Source: Indolivaga alginatilytica
Lineage (GTDB): Bacteria; Bacteroidota; Bacteroidia; Bacteroidales; Dysgonomonadaceae
Direction: 5' to 3'
Assembly (NCBI RefSeq): GCF_003201355.1
Contig: NZ_QICL01000030.1
Location: 1-60,123 of the forward strand
Length of the DNA: 60,123 nt
The notes below the pieces were generated by a model. It made no database searches and had not been told where the DNA came from. It worked only from the letters and a program-made list of their open reading frames with translations. Below, in pieces: positions 7,373 to 14,965 of the stretch (position 1 is the stretch's first letter; each line of letters begins with the position of its first letter). The position numbers were made by a program, and so were the translations under genes.

Positions 7373-7555
7373 TTAAATCCCCGAATCCTTAATAATACTA
7401 CTTAATGTACCCTTTTTCACTTCTTCGCTTTTGTGGTTGCTTGTTTGAAACTCCTTTTCTGTTATCGGACTATACCATATAGGATGTTTCTTTCCTTGTC
7501 TAACGAAGTAGCAACCTGCTTTGGATAACTTTTTTTCAAGTTCTGAATACTTCAT
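7373..7555 (-). CDS. hicA: HicA-family mRNA interferase toxin
   Basis: 60 aa, typical HicA length, with a double-stranded-RNA-binding-like fold. The catalytic histidine is His24 in KKHPIWYSP, preceded by the usual AGCYFVRQGK strand (about 13-22). The C-terminal GTLSSIIKDSGI matches the conserved final helix. HicA cleaves mRNA independently of ribosomes and is neutralised by the HicB encoded just downstream. A good -33/-7 promoter lies 30-61 bp upstream. Confidence 0.92.
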   Translation of the reverse strand: MKYSELEKKLSKAGCYFVRQGKKHPIWYSPITEKEFQTSNHKSEEVKKGTLSSIIKDSGI

Positions 7556-7585
7556 GATGTCAAAGATTACTTAATGATTACCCTA

Positions 7586-7616
7586 CAAAGATACGAATAT
7601 TAATATCAGCATCAAA
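7586..7616 (-). promoter_or_regulatory. hicAB promoter of Bacteroidota type
   Basis: On the minus strand, TTTG (7613-7616) lies 19 nt upstream of TATCTTTG (7586-7593), matching TTTG-N19-21-TAnnTTTG. Transcription would begin shortly before the HicA start. Confidence 0.65.
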
Positions 7617-7622
7617 GTATTT

Positions 7623-7640
7623 GATATTAAATTTAATATC
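7623..7640. promoter_or_regulatory. Probable HicB operator
   Basis: Perfect 18-bp palindrome GATATTAAATTTAATATC just upstream of the -33 box of hicAB. A related imperfect dyad, GAATATTAATATC, lies between the -33 and -7 boxes. Confidence 0.5.
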
Positions 7641-7661
7641 TTTTCTTGTGTTTTATAACAC

Positions 7662-7695
7662 AAAAGTGCCCGAATCTCACGACTCAGGCACTTTT
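7662..7695. terminator. Terminator after the prophage lysis genes
   Basis: 9-bp perfect stem AAAAGTGCC (7662-7670) and GGCACTTTT (7687-7695) with a 16-nt loop and flanking T/A runs. It lies between the stop of the Tad2-like gene and the hicA promoter region. Confidence 0.75.
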
Positions 7696-7721
7696 TCAAT
7701 AGTTATAATAACAAAAATAGC

Positions 7722-8198
7722 TTAGAAATCAAATAACAACCAATCGTCTGCTAACATATCAGTTTGAGAGGCTAACCAACCGTTGACAATAGTACCATCA
7801 GCAGCTTTCATGCAAAGGTATGCTGTGAATTTAACAACATCGTCTTTTTTCAATTCAAGCGGATTTCCTTTTTCATCCACGCAGTCCCGATAGAAGTAGT
7901 CCTTTACTCTTTGTGGCAAAGATTTTATATCTTTAGCAACAAAGCCTACATGCAATTCATCAGCAGGTCTCATAAATACGAACATACCTTTCCCATTCCA
8001 TCCTTTTCGAGTAGCAAGTCTTCCTTGCTTTACAGACTCCAGAGCCTGACCAAATGTACCGTGTTCACCATATTGTAATTCTCTACTCTCATTTGCACCC
8101 AATACATAAGCTGTTTCAAGTTCTCCTTTTGAGTAGTTACCACTTTGGTTACATAGCTTTGCTGAATATTCAGCGGATTTTTCATCTAATGTTTTCAT
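7722..8198 (-). CDS. DUF2829/Tad2-like protein in phage lysis cassette
   Basis: 158 aa from the ATG at 8198; the frame is open further upstream but would overlap the M15 gene. The C-terminal 110 residues match DUF2829: TFGQALESVKQGRLATRKGWNGKGMF, then a long insert, then the end motif WLASQTDMLADDWLLF. Phage proteins of this family include Tad2, which sequesters cyclic-ADP-ribose signals of Thoeris defence. Others have no known role. The N-terminal 45 residues (LDEKSAEYSAKLCN) are a phage-type extension. It is last in the holin/endolysin row. The family call is firm; the anti-Thoeris function is inferred. Confidence 0.78.
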   Translation of the reverse strand: MKTLDEKSAEYSAKLCNQSGNYSKGELETAYVLGANESRELQYGEHGTFGQALESVKQGRLATRKGWNGKGMFVFMRPADELHVGFVAKDIKSLPQRVKDYFYRDCVDEKGNPLELKKDDVVKFTAYLCMKAADGTIVNGWLASQTDMLADDWLLFDF

Positions 8199-8211
8199 TT
8201 TATATAAATTA

Positions 8212-8586
8212 TTAATACATCCAAGCCACATCATCAGGCAGATTATCACCTGATCCGATGTGTATATACGTTTTAGCTATTCCTATACGGCGAATACCTA
8301 GTTTATAGGCAGCTTTCAGGATCTTATATCTGTTAGCTGAAGTATTGCATCTGATATCAACCCCCTTTTTTTGAGGGTGGTCACCGTCTCCGCTTCTACC
8401 TTTCGACTTCTCCCATGCAGGAGAACGATAAGCCGATGACAGAACTAAAGGAATCCCGGCTTCTTTTCTCAATTCATCCAATTGATTTATGAATCCCTGA
8501 TCCATATCCTGTAATGAACAGGAAGGTGTACACTTTTGGAATTCTTTTTCTGTAAAATGTTTACTTGTTATCATCTTTTTTATCAA
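8212..8586 (-). CDS. M15-family peptidase (phage endolysin type)
   Basis: 124 aa Peptidase_M15 domain. Zinc and substrate motifs are visible: SSAYRSP (about 56-62), DHPQKKGVDIRC with the metal His and Asp (about 75-86), and the closing YIHIGS histidine (about 108-113). Such enzymes cleave D-Ala-linked peptide bonds of peptidoglycan and act as endolysins or murein-trimming enzymes. No signal peptide, so export would need the adjacent holin. The start at 8586 overlaps the holin gene by 26 bp; an in-frame ATG 12 bases further in is also possible. Confidence 0.85.
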   Translation of the reverse strand: MIKKMITSKHFTEKEFQKCTPSCSLQDMDQGFINQLDELRKEAGIPLVLSSAYRSPAWEKSKGRSGDGDHPQKKGVDIRCNTSANRYKILKAAYKLGIRRIGIAKTYIHIGSGDNLPDDVAWMY

Positions 8587-9013
8587 AAATATAATTATAC
8601 AATAATGGCATTTTCTTTAGTATTTGTAATCCAAATATGTGATATAGAAATGCAAATACCCTGTTATTGGGAAACAACAGACATATATTTCTAAGGGTAT
8701 TAGCCACATAAGCGGCTGTGAATACATATGTAAGAGCTTTCACAATGAATAGTGATTCTTCAAGGTCTCCCATCAAAAAGCCAATAAGAAAAGTCAACAC
8801 AATTACCGACATATATAAGAATAAGAACATTAAAGCGAATATTCCTTTTTTAATTCTTAGCCTATCATCATTGACAAACAGGTCTACCATAATCCCAAAG
8901 ATGAAATCTCCGGCAAACACTAAAAATAAAACAATAACCGGGTTTTTAATCGGTTCAAAAAATGCTACTATAGCACTTAGAAGGGTTATAAGAAATAATT
9001 TAATTGCATCCAT
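8561..9013 (-). CDS. Phage holin
   Basis: 150 aa with three or four hydrophobic segments (about 5-22, 25-45, 58-85 and 88-110) and a basic or acidic C-terminal tail ending DKKDDNK. The pattern FLVFAGDFIFGIMVDLF and position directly before the M15 peptidase match the holin family common in Bacteroidota prophages. It would permeabilise the inner membrane so the endolysin can reach the wall. Confidence 0.75.
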   Translation of the reverse strand: MDAIKLFLITLLSAIVAFFEPIKNPVIVLFLVFAGDFIFGIMVDLFVNDDRLRIKKGIFALMFLFLYMSVIVLTFLIGFLMGDLEESLFIVKALTYVFTAAYVANTLRNICLLFPNNRVFAFLYHIFGLQILKKMPLLYNYIFDKKDDNK

Positions 9014-9059
9014 ATTATAAAAAGTAGATTAATTTTTAAATCTGTTAACTTCTGTTAAC

Positions 9060-9797
9060 TTAAAGAAGTAGATTAATTTGAGGCTTTAATACCCTGTTTA
9101 TCTCAACATGTCCTGCATCATTAGGGTGTGTGTTGTCTGCCATTAATGTAGGAAAAGTAATAAATGTGATCTTGCATGTCTTGTATATCTCAAGACAAGG
9201 AACCGCAAAGTGATTCGATATAATTCTTTGCACTTCCCTGTACTTTTCAAGAGTTGCATCATGCGCTGCATCTGCAAACTTGATCGACAAGACCACAACT
9301 ATAACAGCATCGGGACACTTGGTTATTAATGTTTCCAGATTCCATCTGAAAGCATCGGCAAAATTCGACTTACTCAGATTGGCAAAATCTTTAGTAAGTG
9401 TTACAGCAGCATCTCCCAATGTAAGATTATTACCCGCATCATTTGTACCAATCATAAGTGTTATTAAACCTTTGAACCCGGCAGGTACTAAAGCAACTTT
9501 ACTATCTAAATAATTAGACCCTGTTCCAGTTGTGGATAAACCGTTTTGACCCAGATTGGTAAATGTACCGCGAAGAGAAAGAGATAATAACCTTGGGTAA
9601 GGGATAGCAGCCCCTTGCCCGTTAGTTATACTATCTCCCAAAGCGATATAATTAACCTGCCTGTCACCATCACTCATCGATTTTACAATCGTAATACCTA
9701 CACAGAGATCAGATGTGGGTGCCGATCCTGTAGGACCTATCAAACCACCACCAATCGGATTAGCTCCTGCTGTACTATAATAGAATGATCCTCTCAA
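9060..9797 (-). CDS. SGNH/GDSL hydrolase, prophage tail-region protein
   Basis: 245 aa. Block I is IALGDSITNGQG (nucleophile serine near residue 55), block III is GTNDAG and block V is DNTHPNDAGH with the catalytic Asp and His. SGNH enzymes hydrolyse ester or acetyl groups on glycans. The first 40 residues (STAGANPIGGGLIGPTGS) are low-complexity and phage-like. The frame begins just where the phage block ends, so this is probably the C-terminal part of a larger tail or spike protein cut by a deletion. No signal peptide is visible. Confidence 0.72.
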   Translation of the reverse strand: MRGSFYYSTAGANPIGGGLIGPTGSAPTSDLCVGITIVKSMSDGDRQVNYIALGDSITNGQGAAIPYPRLLSLSLRGTFTNLGQNGLSTTGTGSNYLDSKVALVPAGFKGLITLMIGTNDAGNNLTLGDAAVTLTKDFANLSKSNFADAFRWNLETLITKCPDAVIVVVLSIKFADAAHDATLEKYREVQRIISNHFAVPCLEIYKTCKITFITFPTLMADNTHPNDAGHVEINRVLKPQINLLL

Positions 9798-10117
9798 TAA
9801 GATATATGGCTATAGAGCTATGTTTGTTGATTTGTCAACTAAATGTATTCGGGTTCGTTTTTGCACGTAATGAGTATAACCCTTTATCGGTCAAAATAGC
9901 CACTTACGAAGCTATACACACGCTTCAAATGAAAGAATTACTATATGTATTCTTTTATGTATGGTATGGCTTAGAATGGCTTATAAGACTCATTCAATAC
10001 CGAAATACTAAAGAAGCTTACAGAAATATATCTTTCGAACGTGAGGCATACAACAAACAATGCGATAGCGAGTATTTGAAGAATCGAAAGATGTATAGTT
10101 ATTGGCGGTATATATGA
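9785..10117 (+). CDS. Small membrane protein with degenerate HExxH-like motif
   Basis: 110 aa. The part from residue 25 follows, from memory, a small Bacteroidota membrane family with an NHExIHxxQ-type motif, a helix ELLYVFFYVWYGLEWLIRLI, and a signature EREAYNKQxxSEYLKNR. Here the metal motif reads TYEAIHTLQ: the first histidine is tyrosine, so metal binding and peptidase activity are doubtful. The first 13 bases overlap the SGNH gene on the other strand, and an ATG at 9806 is an alternative start. It may be host sequence at the edge of the prophage remnant. Confidence 0.55.
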   Translation: MILSIRYMAIELCLLICQLNVFGFVFARNEYNPLSVKIATYEAIHTLQMKELLYVFFYVWYGLEWLIRLIQYRNTKEAYRNISFEREAYNKQCDSEYLKNRKMYSYWRYI

Positions 10118-10119
10118 TT

Positions 10120-10152
10120 AAACGGTGTTTAAATTCTATTTAAACACCGTTT
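10120..10152 (+). terminator. Strong rho-independent terminator
   Basis: Perfect 15-bp stem AAACGGTGTTTAAAT (10120-10134) and its complement (10138-10152) with a 3-nt loop, followed by CTTTTTG. It begins immediately after the stop of the 110-aa gene. Confidence 0.9.
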
Positions 10153-10263
10153 CTTTTTGTTGTATCTTTGGGAAGTAATATGATGCCGTGTGCGTTTTTA
10201 GGTATGTTTGGTTTTAATTTTATAGTGATTTGGTTTTTGCAATTATACCAGATATTGTATTGT

Positions 10264-10297
10264 AAAATGCGTGCTTTAGTTTATTAGCACGCATTTT
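10264..10297 (+). terminator. Second terminator-like hairpin
   Basis: Perfect 12-bp stem AAAATGCGTGCT (10264-10275) and AGCACGCATTTT (10286-10297) followed by T residues. The 312-bp gap between 10117 and 10430 holds this hairpin, the preceding terminator and the carbonic anhydrase promoter, with no further gene seen. Confidence 0.65.
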
Positions 10298-10396
10298 TCT
10301 TTTGAGGATTATTTGAGAGGTTTGTAAGATTAGTCATTATCGTTAAAAAAGGAAGAACCGGAAATAAAGAAGATGATGGTTAATTGAACAAATATT

Positions 10397-10404
10397 ATCT
10401 TTGC
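10397..10404 (+). promoter_or_regulatory. Putative -7 element of the carbonic anhydrase gene
   Basis: TATCTTTG matches the TAnnTTTG consensus and lies 25 bp before the ATG. No clear TTTG -33 box stands at the expected distance. Confidence 0.45.
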
Positions 10405-10429
10405 CGGATAAATTAAAAACACATTAATT

Positions 10430-11083
10430 ATGCCCGACCAAGCAAAGTATGACAAAATATTTGAATCTAATAGAAAATGGATAGAGAAGAATAAGGTAGA
10501 TAATCCCGGATTATTTGAATTATTAGCAGCAGACCAACATCCGGATTTTCTATATATCGGTTGTTCCGACAGCAGGGTACACCCTAATCAAGTTATGGGC
10601 TTAAAACCGGGAGAGGTTTTCATCCATCGTAATATTGCAAACATGGTTATAGCCACTGATTTGAATGCTCTTTCAGTCATCAACTATGGAGTAGAATACC
10701 TCGACGTCAAATATATTATTGTTTGTGGGCACTATGGTTGCGGGGGTATACAAGCTGCAATGAAAAATTTAGACTACGGAATACTTAATCCTTGGTTACG
10801 AAGTATACGCGATGTCTATCACCTACATAAAAAAGAACTGGATGCAATTGATGACACAGAAGTCAGGCATCGACGCCTTGTTGAACTTAACACGTACGAG
10901 CAATGCCGCAACGTTATAAAAATGGGAGAAGTGCAAAAATCTTATTATCAAAAAGGGTATCCTAAAGTTGCAGGCTGGGTATTCGATATTAAAGATGCCC
11001 GACTGCATGACTTAAATTTCGACTTAGAAGGAGAGCTTGATAAGATTAAAGATATTTACGATATTACCGGCAAAACTCGATAG
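10430..11083 (+). CDS. Beta-class carbonic anhydrase
   Basis: 217 aa, standard length for the beta class. Zinc ligands are in CSDSRV (Cys about 44, Asp about 46) and HYGCGG (His about 100, Cys about 103). HRNIANMV follows the first motif as usual. It interconverts carbon dioxide and bicarbonate in the cytoplasm, supplying carboxylation reactions such as those leading to succinate. It stands alone between terminators with its own -7 element, so it is probably a housekeeping gene unrelated to its neighbours. Confidence 0.95.
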   Translation: MPDQAKYDKIFESNRKWIEKNKVDNPGLFELLAADQHPDFLYIGCSDSRVHPNQVMGLKPGEVFIHRNIANMVIATDLNALSVINYGVEYLDVKYIIVCGHYGCGGIQAAMKNLDYGILNPWLRSIRDVYHLHKKELDAIDDTEVRHRRLVELNTYEQCRNVIKMGEVQKSYYQKGYPKVAGWVFDIKDARLHDLNFDLEGELDKIKDIYDITGKTR

Positions 11084-11191
11084 GTTAAATGGCATCCATC
11101 GGGAATTTAACTACTACTTTATGAATTAAACAGAACAATACTTAAAAAAAGCAATAATCTATAGACTAAAGCTATTGCTCTCTAAATAAAA

Positions 11192-11223
11192 ACAGAAGTA
11201 GAGGTAAAAACTTCTACTTCTGT
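11192..11223. terminator. Terminator between convergent genes
   Basis: 10-bp stem ACAGAAGTAG (11192-11201) and CTACTTCTGT (11214-11223) flanked by A and T runs. It serves the carbonic anhydrase and the nucleotidyltransferase, which converge here. Confidence 0.8.
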
Positions 11224-11253
11224 TTTTTTATATCTCTGTAAGTCTACAACTTA

Positions 11254-12159
11254 TTAAGAAAACAGTTTTTGAGGATAAATATTTCTTGCAACAAGATCTT
11301 TGATCTTCAGAATAGCTTCGGGGCGATCTTTTGCATATGTAATACCAAACCATTTTGAGGGTGTATTAAATAATTTCACCTCGATCAATTTCTTTTCAAC
11401 AAGAGTATTTATTAAAGTCGGAATAAGGAATTCAGCCTTAATCTTATCTTTATTCTCTTTCAGAAATTCCACGAAATACTCTTCCGAAAGATCGAAATAG
11501 TCAGGAGTAAATCCCCACATATTCATCGATACAGGAGTTGTATCAGTTAGGTTTTTCCATATGCCATCCGCATCCTTAAACTGAGGAGTACCTTCTGTTC
11601 GTTTAACTTCGGTACGTTCCACTATTTTCAGAAGAAGATTGTCTTCGTCTACTTCACAAACGCCTCTGGCTACCGATCCGCTATCAGACAATGTATTGCC
11701 TAACATATAACCCATCATACAATAATGACCGGTTTTACCCTCCATACTCTTGAGCTGTCCTGCCAGAAGCTGGAAGCTTTCTCTGCCATAAAAATCATCG
11801 GAATTTATGATCCCGAATGGCTCGTTTATGACATTCTTACCCATCAGCAGAGCATGATTTGTTCCCCATGGTTTTTCTCTCTCAGGATTTGGAGTAAATC
11901 CTTCGGGCAAATCGTCTATTTCCTGAAACACTACTTCTACAGGTACTGATTTTTCGTATTTAGAGAGAATCTTTTTTCTGAATTCTTCTTCAAAAGCTTT
12001 TCTTATAACAAATACAATTTTACCAAAACCCGACTGTAAAGCGTCGTATATGGAATAATCCATAATTGTTTCGCCATTAGGACCCAAACCATCCAATTGT
12101 TTTAGTCCGCCATATCGGCTACCCATTCCGGCTGCCAGTATAAATAATGTAGGTTTCAT
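11254..12159 (-). CDS. Sugar-phosphate nucleotidyltransferase
   Basis: 301 aa Rossmann-like nucleotidyltransferase. The N-terminal signature is LAAGMGSRYGGLKQLDGLGPNGE (split over residues 8-30), with the metal-binding aspartates in IINSDDFYG (about 117-125). It should join an NTP to a sugar 1-phosphate and release pyrophosphate. It has no signal peptide and acts in the cytoplasm. Its start lies 11 bp after the stop of the GH2 gene, so it belongs to the end of that transcript. Sugar specificity cannot be read from sequence; a link to galactose or arabinose released by the locus is a guess. Confidence 0.85.
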   Translation of the reverse strand: MKPTLFILAAGMGSRYGGLKQLDGLGPNGETIMDYSIYDALQSGFGKIVFVIRKAFEEEFRKKILSKYEKSVPVEVVFQEIDDLPEGFTPNPEREKPWGTNHALLMGKNVINEPFGIINSDDFYGRESFQLLAGQLKSMEGKTGHYCMMGYMLGNTLSDSGSVARGVCEVDEDNLLLKIVERTEVKRTEGTPQFKDADGIWKNLTDTTPVSMNMWGFTPDYFDLSEEYFVEFLKENKDKIKAEFLIPTLINTLVEKKLIEVKLFNTPSKWFGITYAKDRPEAILKIKDLVARNIYPQKLFS

Positions 12160-12170
12160 AGTTCTTTTCT

Positions 12171-14669
12171 CTATTTGATGTTAATAATAATCTCTGCTGA
12201 GTTTAGCCAAGGGGAGGTAAACCTCACTTTGGCAGTTCCCTGCTGTCCGGTTGCCTGAATGTAAGCCAATATACGTCCATGATAAACACGATGCACATTA
12301 TCTGTGTAATCGCTCATGTCCTCATTATTACTGGCTTCTAATCCGAGCAGACGTGCAGGACCATCGATAGTACAAGTCACTTCTTCATCCGATAATAACA
12401 CAGGTATGCCATTTTCATCAACAACCTGTATAACTACCTGAGACAAACCTCTATCCTTACTGATAACGGTTTCTCCCGCTTGAATAGTCAACGCATACGA
12501 CCGTTTTGATGACTCAATAGCAAAGGTACTAATTTCTTTTTCATCTTTATCCATACCTACGACCTCAAGTTTACCTTCGGTATACGGTATATCCCAATAA
12601 ATGATACCCGTATTGTCATCATACCTTTTAACATCTCCTACAGTCTTATTGTTCAATAATAATTTAGCCTGCGCTGCATTTGTATAACATACGACTCTTA
12701 TCGATTGCCCTTTTGTGTAATTCCAGATAGGCCATGCATCCATCGAAGGAGTCTTTTCCTGATAGTTTCCACCTTCATTTTCTGCATCGAATTGCGACCA
12801 TACATCTTTCATCTGACTTCTGGTTCCTTTGCCCGGAGTCGGATATGTACCTAAGTATGCCATCGGTTTATCGCTCCACAGAGATTGTCGGAAATAACCT
12901 CTTGGTTTAATGAATCCTCCAAAATCGAGCAGACCCGAATAAAACCCTCTGGAAGGCCATTTGTTAGACTCACCCAGATAATCGATACCTGTCCACAGGA
13001 ATTGTCCGAAAATATGATCGTTATCCCTCACTGCTTTCCATGCTGACAGTTCGTGGCGGTTCTCACTTCCGAAGATGATGCGGGCAGGATATTTTTTATG
13101 ATCTGTATCATAACGACCCTCGGTATAATTGTATCCTGCAATATCTAAAGCTCCCGGATATTCTGTTTCATTCGACATAGCAACTCCTGCCAACCCTGCG
13201 GTAACCGGACGTGATTTATCGTGCTCTCTTACAACGGCTGCTAAACGTTTGGCAATAGCTCCCAAACGCATGGCGTCGGGTGCATCTTTCTTGTAACCTC
13301 CAAATATGGGTTGGGTAAATCCGTCCACATTCGATCCGTTTAACACAGGATGAGAGTAAGGGTCGTTCGGATAGTCAACCTCGTTTCCAATGCTCCATGC
13401 AAATATAGAAGTATGGTTACGGTCGCGGCATACTATATCCGCTAAATCTCTTTCGCCCCATTCTTCAAAGAAATCGAATGTCCCTTGAAAACCGGGTGTT
13501 CCCTGATTCCATCCGGTCAACCATTTGCGTTTAGGAAATTCCCACTCGTCATACGCTTCATTCATTACCAGCATACCTAGTTCATCACACAGTTGATATA
13601 GATCGGGGGCTTGCGGATTATGGCTTGTCCTGATAGCATTGCACCCAATACTCTTAAGTGTTTCGAGTCTCCTTTTCCAAACTTCACGAGGAACAGCTGA
13701 GCCGAGTACTCCTGCATCATGGTGAATACATACTCCTTTTACCTTCATCCACTCGCCATTGAGGGCAAAACCTTTATTCGGATCAAAGGTATATGTACGG
13801 AAACCCGTATTAGTAGTAGTCTGGTCTATTACTTTTCCGTCTTTTAAGAAAGTTGTCTTTAGTCGGTATAAATACGGGTTATCTAAACCCCACAATTGAG
13901 CATTTGTTACTTTCAACTCCTGAGATATTTTTGCTTTCAAAGAAGACGAAACAGCAACTTTCTGTGATGCTTTAGCCACAACGGTTCCATCAGCTGATAA
14001 AAGTTCGTTTTGAATAACCAATTCTGCATTTGCATTTGATCCATTTTGAACTTCTACTTCTACACTTAGTACAGATTGTTTTTTAGTGGATATTTTGGGA
14101 TAGGCATATACTCCCCACTGGGCTATATGAATGGGATTGGAATATATTAACCATACATTGCGGTAGATACCCGAACCCGTATACCATCTGGAGTCCGCCG
14201 ATTGGCTGTGGTCTACACGAACTGCTATTACATTGTCTTTTCCATATTCGATATAAGGAGTTGCATCATACATAAACGAAATATATCCGTTGGGGCGTTT
14301 TCCTAACGAATGACCATTTACAAATACTTCGCTTCTATTATATACGCCCTCAAAATAAAGATATACCTTCTCTCCTACTTTATCGGATGGAATATTTAAA
14401 GTTTTTCGATACCATCCGATACCTCCCGGCAAATAACCTGTGGCACTTGCCAGTGTCGGGCTCAACTGTCCTTTAACGCTCCAGTCATGAGGCAGATCCA
14501 CCTGTTTCCACTTGCTATCATTGAAGTCGGCAATTTCGGCTTTTTGAGGATCGTCTAAGGTAAAGCGCCAGTTGTCATTCAACTTCGAAGGACTCCCGAA
14601 CGATACTTGGCTAAAAGAATATATTGACAAAGAGGCCAATATAAATAGTATTAGTATTTTTCTTGTCAT
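12171..14669 (-). CDS. GH2 beta-galactosidase, exported
   Basis: 832 aa with an N-terminal signal peptide (ILFILASLSIYSFSQ). Domain order: GH2 sugar-binding jelly roll (about 30-195), immunoglobulin-like sandwich (200-300), TIM barrel (300-600), then DUF4982-type and Big-like C-terminal domains. The acid/base is Glu430 in WSIGNE and the nucleophile Glu536 in IFGSEN. Family members remove terminal beta-galactose; here the likely substrate is galactan side chains of arabinogalactan. It is 11 bp upstream of the nucleotidyltransferase gene. The promoter should lie in 14670-14965, which contains several GTAAC repeats. Confidence 0.92.
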   Translation of the reverse strand: MTRKILILFILASLSIYSFSQVSFGSPSKLNDNWRFTLDDPQKAEIADFNDSKWKQVDLPHDWSVKGQLSPTLASATGYLPGGIGWYRKTLNIPSDKVGEKVYLYFEGVYNRSEVFVNGHSLGKRPNGYISFMYDATPYIEYGKDNVIAVRVDHSQSADSRWYTGSGIYRNVWLIYSNPIHIAQWGVYAYPKISTKKQSVLSVEVEVQNGSNANAELVIQNELLSADGTVVAKASQKVAVSSSLKAKISQELKVTNAQLWGLDNPYLYRLKTTFLKDGKVIDQTTTNTGFRTYTFDPNKGFALNGEWMKVKGVCIHHDAGVLGSAVPREVWKRRLETLKSIGCNAIRTSHNPQAPDLYQLCDELGMLVMNEAYDEWEFPKRKWLTGWNQGTPGFQGTFDFFEEWGERDLADIVCRDRNHTSIFAWSIGNEVDYPNDPYSHPVLNGSNVDGFTQPIFGGYKKDAPDAMRLGAIAKRLAAVVREHDKSRPVTAGLAGVAMSNETEYPGALDIAGYNYTEGRYDTDHKKYPARIIFGSENRHELSAWKAVRDNDHIFGQFLWTGIDYLGESNKWPSRGFYSGLLDFGGFIKPRGYFRQSLWSDKPMAYLGTYPTPGKGTRSQMKDVWSQFDAENEGGNYQEKTPSMDAWPIWNYTKGQSIRVVCYTNAAQAKLLLNNKTVGDVKRYDDNTGIIYWDIPYTEGKLEVVGMDKDEKEISTFAIESSKRSYALTIQAGETVISKDRGLSQVVIQVVDENGIPVLLSDEEVTCTIDGPARLLGLEASNNEDMSDYTDNVHRVYHGRILAYIQATGQQGTAKVRFTSPWLNSAEIIINIK

Positions 14670-14754
14670 AATTATAGATATTTTATTTTGTGATTATTCT
14701 TTAAGATTGTTTATACCAATCGGTAGTTTAAAATTCTACCATAAATTCTCATAA

Positions 14755-14888
14755 GTTACAAAAAGTAAACAAGTAAGGTAACAAAAGTAACCGGAAAGTG
14801 ACTAAAAAGTGTCACTTTTGAGATTATCACAAACAACAGATAATCAAACAATAACAATATAAAAGGTTACAAAAGTAACAAAAGTAAC
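14755..14888. repeat. GTAAC/GTTAC repeat cluster upstream of the GH2 gene
   Basis: The 296-bp gap 14670-14965 has no gene. It holds GTTAC at 14755-14759 and 14866-14870, GTAAC at 14778-14782, 14787-14791, 14875-14879 and 14884-14888, mostly separated by AAAA, plus a perfect palindrome AAAAGTGTCACTTTT at 14805-14819. A 9-nt period recurs (GTAAC plus AAAA). These look like regulator binding sites for the GH2 promoter. Confidence 0.5.
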
Positions 14889-14920
14889 ACTTTTTCAGTG
14901 CCTTATTTTTCTTGTTGGCT

Positions 14921-14962
14921 GCTCACTGATAATTGCTCACTGATAACTGTTTACTGATAGAT
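14921..14962. repeat. Three tandem 14-bp repeats
   Basis: GCTCACTGATAATT (14921-14934), GCTCACTGATAACT (14935-14948) and a diverged GTTTACTGATAGAT (14949-14962) run head to tail up to the stop codon of the mutarotase gene. Confidence 0.65.
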
Positions 14963-14965
14963 AAA

